From the NCBI GenBank assembly GCA_964609085.1, contig CAZSRZ010000001.1, positions 1 through 64,000 on the forward strand: a stretch of DNA of 64,000 nt, given 5' to 3'. Numbering within the stretch: position 1 is the stretch's first letter; each line of letters opens with the position of its first letter. The stretch comes from JANPLG01 sp964609085. GTDB lineage: Bacteria; Armatimonadota; SYMT01. Below, one piece after another: positions 17,889-25,224 of this stretch. The notes beneath the pieces are model-generated. The model was not told the DNA's origin. It saw only the letters and a program-made list of their open reading frames with translations, and searched no databases. The position numbers and the translations under genes are program-made.

Positions 17889-18563
17889 CTAACCGTCCTC
17901 CCGCAGCACGTAGCCCACGCCCCGGACGGTGTGCAGGAGCCGTGATTCATCGCGGGCGTCAACTTTCTTCCGGAGGAAGTTCATGTAGACCTCGAGGACG
18001 TTAGATGGCGTCTCGAAATCGTAGCCCCACACCCCCTCGAGCAGCTCCTTGCGGGTGAGAATCTTCTCTGGGTACCGCATCATGTACTCCAGCAGCGCGT
18101 ATTCTTTGTTCGTGAGTTCTACCCGGCGCTTACCCCGGGTCAACGTGCGACTGTTGGCGTCCAGAGTCAGGTCTGCGTAAGTAACCACGGGCACGCGCAC
18201 GGCCGTGGCTCGTCGGAGCAAGGCTCGCAGCCGCGCGAGCAGTTCCTCAAAGGAAAACGGTTTGGGCAGGTAGTCGTCGCAACCGGCGTCCAGCCCGGCA
18301 ATCCGATCCCCGATCTCGCCGCGTGCGGTCAATGCGAGGACCGGTATGTCCAACTTTCGACGCCGAATCTCGCGGACCACCGCAAGACCGTCCATCCCCG
18401 GAAGCATGAAGTCCAGGATTACGCCGTCGAACCGCTCGGCGTCGACGAGGGCCAGCGCGTCCTCGCCGCTTGTGACGTGGTCCACTCGAAAGCCTTGTGA
18501 CTCAAGTCCGCGGCAGACGAAGCCCGCGACAGCCTCTTCGTCCTCGACCACTAGAAGTCGCAC
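17889..18563 (-). CDS. OmpR/PhoB-family response regulator
   Basis: A 224-residue regulator. The receiver carries acidic residues at 7-8, phospho-acceptor Asp51 in VILDFMLPGMDGL, Thr in LALTARG and Lys in DYLPKPFSFEEL. The C-terminal winged helix includes ELTNKEYALLEYMMRYPEKILTRKELLEGVW and ends in TVRGVGYVLRED. It is the cognate regulator of the HAMP kinase that follows after 5 nt. The upstream UnbV gene stops 27 nt earlier, so it probably belongs to the same transcript as the cytochrome genes. Confidence 0.92.
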   Translation of the reverse strand: MRLLVVEDEEAVAGFVCRGLESQGFRVDHVTSGEDALALVDAERFDGVILDFMLPGMDGLAVVREIRRRKLDIPVLALTARGEIGDRIAGLDAGCDDYLPKPFSFEELLARLRALLRRATAVRVPVVTYADLTLDANSRTLTRGKRRVELTNKEYALLEYMMRYPEKILTRKELLEGVWGYDFETPSNVLEVYMNFLRKKVDARDESRLLHTVRGVGYVLREDG

Positions 18564-18590
18564 TCTGCCCCCTCCCTCTTGCGGCCCCGT

Positions 18591-20267
18591 TTAGCTTCCG
18601 GTGCCCTCGACCAATGTAATCGTCCCGTCGACGCGCTCGCAAGCGTAGGCCTCCACCGCCCCGCTCGGCCACCGCACTTCGATACGGTCCACGACGCTTG
18701 CTGCACCCAGCCCGAACGTCGGCGAAGTGTCGCTCTGCGAAAGATAGCCGGAACCGCACCTGACTGTGCGCGTCTGCACACGGCCGCCTGTCCAAACACG
18801 CACCGCTGCGCCGATGGCGGCTCGGTTCTGCGACCGGGACGATAGTCGAACGCGCACCCAGTGATGCTGCGGATGGCCGGCCATCCGCAGCAGAGCCGGA
18901 GAGCCGCCATTCGTTGTGACCAGGACATCCAGGTCGCCGTCGCCATCGACGTCACCAACAGCGACGCCACGAGCCACTCTCGGAGTGCGCAGCGCACCGC
19001 TGCTGAGGCTGAGGTCCTGGAATCCGCCGCCCGGCAGAGCCCGGAAGAGCATCCCTGGTTGGGAGTACGTCGAACTGCCGCGCACGGCGATGTCGTCCTG
19101 GATGTGCCCATTGGCGACGAGGATGTCCTGCAGCCCATCGAGATCGGCATCGAAGAAGCAATTGCCGAACCCGAGGTACTTCTGGCTGGGTGTGCCTACG
19201 CCGACCCGGGCAGCGACATCCATAAACAACCCCGAGTCGTCCCGCCGGTAGAGGCTGAGCTGTTCGCCGGTGAAGTTGGTGATCAAGATGGCCTCCCGTC
19301 CGCTGTTGTCATAGTCGGCCGCATCGATCCCCATCCCTGCTTTCGCCATTCCGCCCTCGGCAACGGCGATCCCGGCCTGCACGGCCACTTCTTTGAAGCG
19401 GCCATTGCCCTGGTTGTGAAAGAGGAAGTTGCGCACCGTATCGTTGGCGACGGCGAGATCCGGCCAGCCATCCCGATCAAAGTCGAGGAGGACGGCTCCC
19501 AGGGCCTTGGCTCCGGGGATGTGCACTCCCGCCTGCCGGCTCACATCCACGAAACCTGTGCCTTTGTTCATCCAGAGTGTGCAACTGTCGCCCTCATACT
19601 GATCTGGGCGAGAGTAGGACTTCCGCACGCCATCCAGTGAGAAGAACAGGTCGCCCGCGGGGCTCCAACGCACGTAGTGGGTGACAAAGAGGTCTAACCG
19701 TCCGTCGCGGTTGTAGTCGAGCCAGACCGGCGCGGCAGCCCAGCCCCGGTCCGACAGCCCGACGGTCGCTGTCACATCGGTGAACCCCGTCGCGGTCTGG
19801 CGATAGAGGCGTACACCGGCCAGGGTAGTCAGGCACAGGTCGAGCCGGCCGTCAGCATCGTAGTCGGCCAACGCGATGCCCATCCCGAACTGTCCGACCG
19901 GCATGTTCCAGGCAGCGGAGACGTCGGTGAATCGCTGCCCGCCCCGATTGAGAAAGAGTCGGGCTCGGCCGGGTGGTCCGCTGCCGCCGGGCCACGATGA
20001 CGAATCCACCAGCACCACGTCGAGCCGGCCGTCACCGTCCACGTCGGCCAGGGCACACCCGGAACCCATCGTCTCCGGCATCCAACGAGAGCCGGCGGCC
20101 CCGTTGGCGTGCTGGAACTTGATGCCCGCAGCGGCCGTGATCTCCTCGAAGACGATGGGTACCGGTGGTGAGATGGGCTCTCTGGCCACCGGCGGCCCGG
20201 TCGGCCGACACGCAGATAGGCATCCCATCAAGCCTAGCCCGACGATGACACGAGCGGCCGGCTTCAT
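18591..20267 (-). CDS. FG-GAP/VCBS repeat and ASPIC/UnbV domain lipoprotein
   Basis: A 558-residue secreted protein of the CRTAC1/UnbV type. The N-terminal MKPAARVIVGLGLMGCLSAC is a lipoprotein signal with the Cys near residue 20. Then come FG-GAP repeats with calcium-binding loops such as DVDGDGRLDVV, DYDADGRLDLC, DYNRDGRLDLF, DFDRDGWPDLA and DVDGDGDLDVL, forming a predicted beta-propeller. The C-terminal ASPIC/UnbV domain includes IGAAVRVWTGG and SDTSPTFGLGAASVVDRIEVRWPSG. The function is unproven; such proteins are extracellular and often encoded beside TPR or cytochrome genes. The ATG overlaps the multihaem cytochrome stop by 4 nt. Confidence 0.88.
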   Translation of the reverse strand: MKPAARVIVGLGLMGCLSACRPTGPPVAREPISPPVPIVFEEITAAAGIKFQHANGAAGSRWMPETMGSGCALADVDGDGRLDVVLVDSSSWPGGSGPPGRARLFLNRGGQRFTDVSAAWNMPVGQFGMGIALADYDADGRLDLCLTTLAGVRLYRQTATGFTDVTATVGLSDRGWAAAPVWLDYNRDGRLDLFVTHYVRWSPAGDLFFSLDGVRKSYSRPDQYEGDSCTLWMNKGTGFVDVSRQAGVHIPGAKALGAVLLDFDRDGWPDLAVANDTVRNFLFHNQGNGRFKEVAVQAGIAVAEGGMAKAGMGIDAADYDNSGREAILITNFTGEQLSLYRRDDSGLFMDVAARVGVGTPSQKYLGFGNCFFDADLDGLQDILVANGHIQDDIAVRGSSTYSQPGMLFRALPGGGFQDLSLSSGALRTPRVARGVAVGDVDGDGDLDVLVTTNGGSPALLRMAGHPQHHWVRVRLSSRSQNRAAIGAAVRVWTGGRVQTRTVRCGSGYLSQSDTSPTFGLGAASVVDRIEVRWPSGAVEAYACERVDGTITLVEGTGS

Positions 20268-22486
20268 GGGAGCAATTGCAAGCGCGTGACTGTCACCGGG
20301 GCGGTCGGTCGGAGGAGGTCGGGTGCCGGTCCGAGCGGGAGCAGGACGTCATACAGGACCTCCTCCCGCCGCGCTTCGGTCAATTCGTTGAGGCGCTGCC
20401 GGCTGAGCATCAGTTGGTAGTGAGCCGCCGCATTGAGGGGGTCTACAGCCAGGGCGGCGCTGAACTGACGTCCGGACTCCGCATTGCGCAGACGGGCGAG
20501 TTCGGTAAGCCCCATCTCCATCCGCAGCCGCACATCCCGAGGGTAGCGCCGAAGAAGCTCCCCAAAGATGGCGGCGGCGCGGTCGGGTTGCCCCGCTCGC
20601 CGTTCAACGGCCGCTTCCCACGCCAGCCCCCGGTCCCGAGATCCGGATCGAGCTGCGGCCCGGAAGGCCGAGAGGGCGGCGGGCAGATCGCCCTGTGCCA
20701 GAAAGACCTGCCCGAGCGCCAGGTTCGCCTCGTCCGCGTGGCCCGGCATCGCCCCGCCCCGTAGTGCCTCGTGCAGGACCCTCACCGCCAGCGGATAGTC
20801 CCGGACCGTGGCCAGGGCCTCCCCGTAACTCCTCCACCGGCCCGGCACGTTGATGGGAGCGGCACCCGGGTAGATCGTTCGCTCCGCCAGCACCTGGTCG
20901 GTGGCCTCACCATACCGCGCGTGCCGATGCATCCGGATGCTCATCCTACCGACCCCCCGGTCCGGTAACTTGAGCTGGAACCGGGCCAGGTCGGCACCGC
21001 CGGCCGGAATCCTCCTGGTGGGGCCAAAGCCGGTGGCGCGGTCCAGTTCCCACCTCCGGACGGGCGCTCGCGAGGGGTCCGTCAGGATGGTGTTCCACAC
21101 CGTGCGCGGACCTGCGGCCTGCGTCCTGAGGATCCGCCCCTCGGCATCCGCGAGTTCCACATCCAGCCACGCCCCCCGTGCGGAGGGGATCCCGGTGGGG
21201 AATGTGTGCCCGATGGCGGCGTTCGACACAGTTACATCGAGCCAGACCTCCCGGCCGGCATAGGCATCCAACCCGACTTCGGCCGGCACCGGCATCGAAC
21301 CTGATCTCGTCGGCAGCCGCATGAAGGAGTCGAGAAGCAGGCCCTGCTGCCGTGAGGCCGGCCTGTCTCGGTGACAGGCGACACAACTCCGCACCGTCCG
21401 AGCAGCGCCCGCGTGGAAGATGCTCTCTCCCGAGTACGGGCTCGCCTGCCAGTCACCAAACTCATCGCTGAGCATGATGTAGTGGAACCCATTCTGCGCG
21501 AGGGACATGCCCTTGCGGTGACAGCCGGCGCAAAGGCGTCCGCCGGCTGACACCGCGCCGACTGACCACCGCCGCGCGTGCTGCGCCGGGGCGATACGAG
21601 CCTCCAACTCGATCTCCGACCGACTTGGGGCCGCCAGCACCCGGAGCGATCCTGCACCGTACGCGGGCCCCGTCTCGACTGCGCCATGGCAGTCTGTACA
21701 CTCGATCCTGACCGCCGCATGTTTTGGCGTGTCCAGACGTGATGGCCGATGGCAGCCCTCGCACCAGGCGGCGCTTTCCGCACCGTTCCTGGTCGAGAAA
21801 CTGCGGAGCGCAGCTTCGTAGGGGGCGCGTTCGCCCCGACCGTGGGTGAGCGCACCGCCGGTGCAGTCCGCAGGCGAGTGACAGCCTGACCCGGCACAAC
21901 TCGCAACCGTCGAGCCTTTGGCCTGCCGGGCCGATGGAAAATGCGACACCCGCGACTGATCGGGGACTGTCGCGGTCAGGAATTCATAGACAGAATGGGA
22001 TTCGTACGGAAGGTCGATGGACTGGGCCCCGGCTTTCCCCCGAAGCGGCGCGAGGATGGCAAGCAATCCCGCGCACAGGCCGATCGCCAGGCGCATCGGC
22101 CGTCGCCGTTCCTTCACACACCAACTCCCCACCAGCACGAGCAGGCCAAGTTGGATGTGGAGTTCGAGACTTGCTCCCCTATCCCTACCTCGGAACGCGG
22201 TGGCGGCCCCCAGGCACAGGAAGACGACCAGGGCTCCCGCGAGCAGTGCGCTCCGTGTCGGCGGCGAAGCGCGCGGCCAGGCGGACCGGATACAGAGGAC
22301 CAGTCCAACGGCGTGCGCAAGCATCAGGCTGCCAATCAGCGTAAACGGTGCACCTCTGGGTAGCAGCGCCAGCCCGTAGGCAGGGAGCAGCGCGAGGCAG
22401 GCGGACACCGCCATTCCGCCTCGAATCTTCGCTCGGCCCCCCTCGGTTCGCCGCTTACCGGCGTGCTCGCCCACACCGGACCTCAT
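20264..22486 (-). CDS. Membrane-anchored multihaem c-type cytochrome with TPR region
   Basis: A 740-residue protein in three parts. Residues 25-150 hold about five hydrophobic segments. Residues 190-375 carry four CxxCH haem sites (242-246, 263-267, 319-323, 368-372) and one wider CX4CH site at 197-203, pointing to a tetra- or penta-haem periplasmic domain resembling cytochrome c554-type folds. A beta-rich stretch (about 385-545, with AIGHTFPTGIPSARGAWLD) follows, then TPR-like helices from about 560 to the end. It probably moves electrons between the membrane and a periplasmic partner. It starts at ATG 22486, 18 nt after the lactonase gene, and is coupled to the UnbV gene. Confidence 0.82.
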   Translation of the reverse strand: MRSGVGEHAGKRRTEGGRAKIRGGMAVSACLALLPAYGLALLPRGAPFTLIGSLMLAHAVGLVLCIRSAWPRASPPTRSALLAGALVVFLCLGAATAFRGRDRGASLELHIQLGLLVLVGSWCVKERRRPMRLAIGLCAGLLAILAPLRGKAGAQSIDLPYESHSVYEFLTATVPDQSRVSHFPSARQAKGSTVASCAGSGCHSPADCTGGALTHGRGERAPYEAALRSFSTRNGAESAAWCEGCHRPSRLDTPKHAAVRIECTDCHGAVETGPAYGAGSLRVLAAPSRSEIELEARIAPAQHARRWSVGAVSAGGRLCAGCHRKGMSLAQNGFHYIMLSDEFGDWQASPYSGESIFHAGAARTVRSCVACHRDRPASRQQGLLLDSFMRLPTRSGSMPVPAEVGLDAYAGREVWLDVTVSNAAIGHTFPTGIPSARGAWLDVELADAEGRILRTQAAGPRTVWNTILTDPSRAPVRRWELDRATGFGPTRRIPAGGADLARFQLKLPDRGVGRMSIRMHRHARYGEATDQVLAERTIYPGAAPINVPGRWRSYGEALATVRDYPLAVRVLHEALRGGAMPGHADEANLALGQVFLAQGDLPAALSAFRAAARSGSRDRGLAWEAAVERRAGQPDRAAAIFGELLRRYPRDVRLRMEMGLTELARLRNAESGRQFSAALAVDPLNAAAHYQLMLSRQRLNELTEARREEVLYDVLLPLGPAPDLLRPTAPVTVTRLQLLP

Positions 22487-22504
22487 CCTACTCGGCCCAG
22501 CCGA

Positions 22505-23440
22505 TTACGGATTCGGGAGGATCCGGTGACCCGGCACACCGAGATCGAGGCGGAACAGGCCGCCGGGCTCCCCACCAGTCGCGTAGAGCGTGGCATTGGC
22601 AGGACCGGCAAAGCAGAGGTTGCTCGTGGTGACATTTCCGCCGTCATACGTCGCCAGCAGCTTTCCCTGCGGACTCAGCACATGGATCGACTTCATCCCG
22701 TAGTGTGCCACCCACAGCCGTCCATCCTGGTCCAACGCCATTCCGTCCGGCTGGTTGAACTCCTTGCCCGGTTTCTTCTGATTCCGGGGCAGATTGGCGA
22801 AAACTCGGGGCTCTGTCTCGGGCACGCCGGTCGCCTTGAGCGGGATCATCAGGACGCGGTTTTCTTGACTCTCCGCCACGTACAGACGCTTCCGGTCGGG
22901 CGAAAGCACGATGCCGTTCGGGAAGTTCAAGCCGGTGGCCACCGGCCGCATGGTGCCGTCGAAGGAGACGTAGTGGACTGCGCCTGTCGACTTCACGCTG
23001 TCGGTGAAGTAGAAGCCTCCCGGCAGGTCCAGCGTGAGGTCGTTGGGGGTCCGAATCTCAAGATCTCCGGATTTCCCCGTGGCGACGGTGCCAAGCACTT
23101 TCCCCTCGGCGCTCAGCCGCAGCACGGCCTTCCGGCTTCCATCGCAAAGCAGATGGTCTCCATTTGGGAGGACCTTGTGCCCGTTCGGCGCGCCTGTTTC
23201 CGCCCAATCCGACACACGACCGTCCGGGGCGACTCGGGTGACCGTTTTTCCGTGCGAGAAGAAGAGAGCGCCCGCGCGATCCACCACCACGCCCTCGGTG
23301 TAGTCCCCGGTGATCACGACGGGTACCGGCTTGATGCGGCCGACCGGCGGCAGTGGAGTTGTCGCCGACGCCATCACGGCGGCGGACAACGCGACCGTTG
23401 CCAGGGAGAGTTTCAACATCGCGATCCGGTGAGCGGTCAT
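22505..23440 (-). CDS. SMP-30/gluconolactonase-like secreted beta-propeller protein
   Basis: A protein of up to 311 residues with an N-terminal signal peptide (MLKLSLATVALSAAVMASA). The propeller repeats include DYTEGVVVDRAGALFFS, NGHKVLPNGDHLLCDG, IRTPNDLTLDLPGGFYFTDS, FPNGIVLSPDRKRLYVAE and FNQPDGMALDQDGRLWVAHYG, which supply the Glu, Asn and Asp ligands of SMP-30-type lactonases. It likely hydrolyses a sugar lactone or similar ester in the periplasm. ATG 23440 gives a seven-residue leader; ATG 23419 starts directly at the signal peptide and may be the true start. It is the first gene of the cytochrome-UnbV run. Confidence 0.85.
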   Translation of the reverse strand: MTAHRIAMLKLSLATVALSAAVMASATTPLPPVGRIKPVPVVITGDYTEGVVVDRAGALFFSHGKTVTRVAPDGRVSDWAETGAPNGHKVLPNGDHLLCDGSRKAVLRLSAEGKVLGTVATGKSGDLEIRTPNDLTLDLPGGFYFTDSVKSTGAVHYVSFDGTMRPVATGLNFPNGIVLSPDRKRLYVAESQENRVLMIPLKATGVPETEPRVFANLPRNQKKPGKEFNQPDGMALDQDGRLWVAHYGMKSIHVLSPQGKLLATYDGGNVTTSNLCFAGPANATLYATGGEPGGLFRLDLGVPGHRILPNP

Positions 23441-23448
23441 CTTCCTGA

Positions 23449-23477
23449 ATTCTAACCGAGTGATCGGTGCTCGTCGA
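23449..23477 (-). promoter_or_regulatory. Candidate sigma-70 promoter of the lactonase-cytochrome operon
   Basis: On the minus strand TCGACG (23477-23472) and TAGAAT (23454-23449) are separated by 17 nt, a 4/6 and 5/6 match to the -35 and -10 consensus. Transcription would begin near 23442, only about 2 nt before ATG 23440. Either the mRNA is leaderless or translation begins at ATG 23419. Confidence 0.35.
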
Positions 23478-23519
23478 AGTGGGGGCGAAGCGGGAAGGAT
23501 TCAGAGCGAGCCGGGGAGT

Positions 23520-23570
23520 AACCTCCTCCTGCGAGCCAGCGCCGTGAGCGCAGCGATTCCCCCGGAGGTT
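23520..23570 (+). promoter_or_regulatory. Leader hairpin able to mask the ribosome binding site
   Basis: AACCTCC at 23520-23526 is a perfect complement to GGAGGTT at 23564-23570, which contains the Shine-Dalgarno sequence (GGAGG at 23564-23568) of the oxidoreductase gene starting at 23576. CTGCG (23529-23533) and CGCAG (23549-23553) can pair inside the loop. Six T residues directly follow GGAGG. A translational switch or attenuator is an inference. Confidence 0.4.
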
Positions 23571-23575
23571 TTTTC

Positions 23576-25021
23576 ATGTCCCGACTCAGCCGTCGCGAAC
23601 TCTTCGAAGAGTCGTTGTTCGCCGCCGCAATCGCGGCCACTGCCGGCGCCGCTCCCGCTGCGGCGGCCGAGACGAGATCGGCCCGAGTGGTGGGCCCCAA
23701 CGAGCAGCTTCGCATCGCGGTCATCGGCGTCCGCAGCCGCGGCAAGGACCACCTCAGTGGCTACGCCAAGATGAACGACGTGACAGTGGCCGCCGTGTGC
23801 GATGTTGACCTGAGCACGGCGCCGGGGGCGGTGAAGATCCTCACGGACGCCGGCAAGCCCGCCCCACGCGTGGTCCAGGACCTGCGCCGGATCATGGAAG
23901 ACAAGGACATCGACGCCGTCTCCATCGCCACCTGCAATCACTGGCATGCGCTCGCGGCAATCTGGGCGATGCAAGCAGGCAAGGATGTCTACGTCGAGAA
24001 GCCTGTGAGCCACAACGTCCGCGAGGGCCGGGCGATGGTCGAGGCAGCCCGGAAGTACAGCCGCATCTGCCAGGCCGGCACGCAGATCCGCAGTATGAAG
24101 GGCTCCCAGGAGGCGATCGCCTACGTGCACGCGGGGAAGATCGGCAAGGTATCCGTGGCACGGGGCCTCTGCTACAAGCCCCGCCTCAGCATCGGCAAGC
24201 TGGCCGCGGGTTCCATTCCCGCCGGGGTGGACTTCGATCTGTGGCTAGGCCCTGCGCCGCTGCGGCCCTTCCACCAGAACAAGTTTCACTACAACTGGCA
24301 CTGGCAGTGGGACACCGGCAACGGAGATCTGGGCAACCAGGGGATCCACCAGATGGACGTTGCCAGGTGGGGGCTGGGAAAATCGTCGCTCCCGAAGCGG
24401 GTGGTCGGCATGGGAGGACGCCTCGGTTACGAAGACGACGGCGAGACACCCAACACGCACGTGGCGGTGATGGACTACGGGGACAGCGAGCTCATCTTCG
24501 AGACGCGAGGGCTAAAGACGGGCGATTACCGCGGTGCACGTGTCGGCAACGTCTTCCATGGCTCGGACGGCTATGTGGTGCTCACGAGCTACACGGGCGG
24601 AGCCGCCTTCGACAAGGACGGCAATATGGTCGCGACGTTCTCAGGCGGAGGGGACCACTACCGTAACTTCGTTGACGCCGTGCGGAGTCGCAAGCCGGAG
24701 CTCCTGACCGGCGACATCGAGGAAGGGCACCTCTCGAGCGCGCTGTGCCACCTCGGCAACATCTCCTACCTCCAGGGGGAGTGGACGGCCCTCTCCGAAC
24801 TCCCGCGTGTTGCGACAGCCAGTGAGGCGGTTCGAGAGACGTTCGAGCGCATGCGGCAGCACCTCACGGAGAACGGTGTGAATCCGGCAACGGATCGATA
24901 CCGGCTGGGGCCCCAGTTGGAGATCCGGCCCGGCAAGGAAGACTTCGGCAGGTCCCACGTTGCAAACGCGATGCTGACTCGCCCCTACCGCCCGGGCTTC
25001 GTTGTGCCGGAAAAACCGTAG
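23576..25021 (+). CDS. Tat-exported Gfo/Idh/MocA family oxidoreductase
   Basis: A 481-residue NAD(P)-dependent oxidoreductase. The N-terminus MSRLSRRELFEESLFAAAIA is a twin-arginine signal followed by an Ala-rich cleavage region. The Rossmann domain has LRIAVIGVRSRGKDH, DVTVAAVCDVD, AVSIATCNHWHALAAIWAM and the signature DVYVEKPVSHNVREGRAMVEAARK. The C-terminal domain includes LGNQGIHQMDVARWGLG with the usual catalytic-region His. Exported members are common in planctomycete- and acidobacterium-like genomes and act on sugars or cyclitols. The start is well supported by GGAGG 7 nt upstream. The stop is followed by a 203-nt gap without recognised features. Confidence 0.88.
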   Translation: MSRLSRRELFEESLFAAAIAATAGAAPAAAAETRSARVVGPNEQLRIAVIGVRSRGKDHLSGYAKMNDVTVAAVCDVDLSTAPGAVKILTDAGKPAPRVVQDLRRIMEDKDIDAVSIATCNHWHALAAIWAMQAGKDVYVEKPVSHNVREGRAMVEAARKYSRICQAGTQIRSMKGSQEAIAYVHAGKIGKVSVARGLCYKPRLSIGKLAAGSIPAGVDFDLWLGPAPLRPFHQNKFHYNWHWQWDTGNGDLGNQGIHQMDVARWGLGKSSLPKRVVGMGGRLGYEDDGETPNTHVAVMDYGDSELIFETRGLKTGDYRGARVGNVFHGSDGYVVLTSYTGGAAFDKDGNMVATFSGGGDHYRNFVDAVRSRKPELLTGDIEEGHLSSALCHLGNISYLQGEWTALSELPRVATASEAVRETFERMRQHLTENGVNPATDRYRLGPQLEIRPGKEDFGRSHVANAMLTRPYRPGFVVPEKP

Positions 25022-25224
25022 TCGCCCGTCGACCACGCCCTCGTCGGGCCCGCCGAGCCGGGTTGCCGGGCGATCCCACGGGTTTGCCTTCTCGGCATCG
25101 GTCACGAGAGGGATTCGCCCGCGAGCCAGGCAAATCTGAATCGTCGCCCACCGTCGGGGTGGTTGGATCGGCCGTGCCTGGTCGCTCGCTCCCCGGCGGT
25201 CCTCATCTGCTCGGCCGGTCTTCC

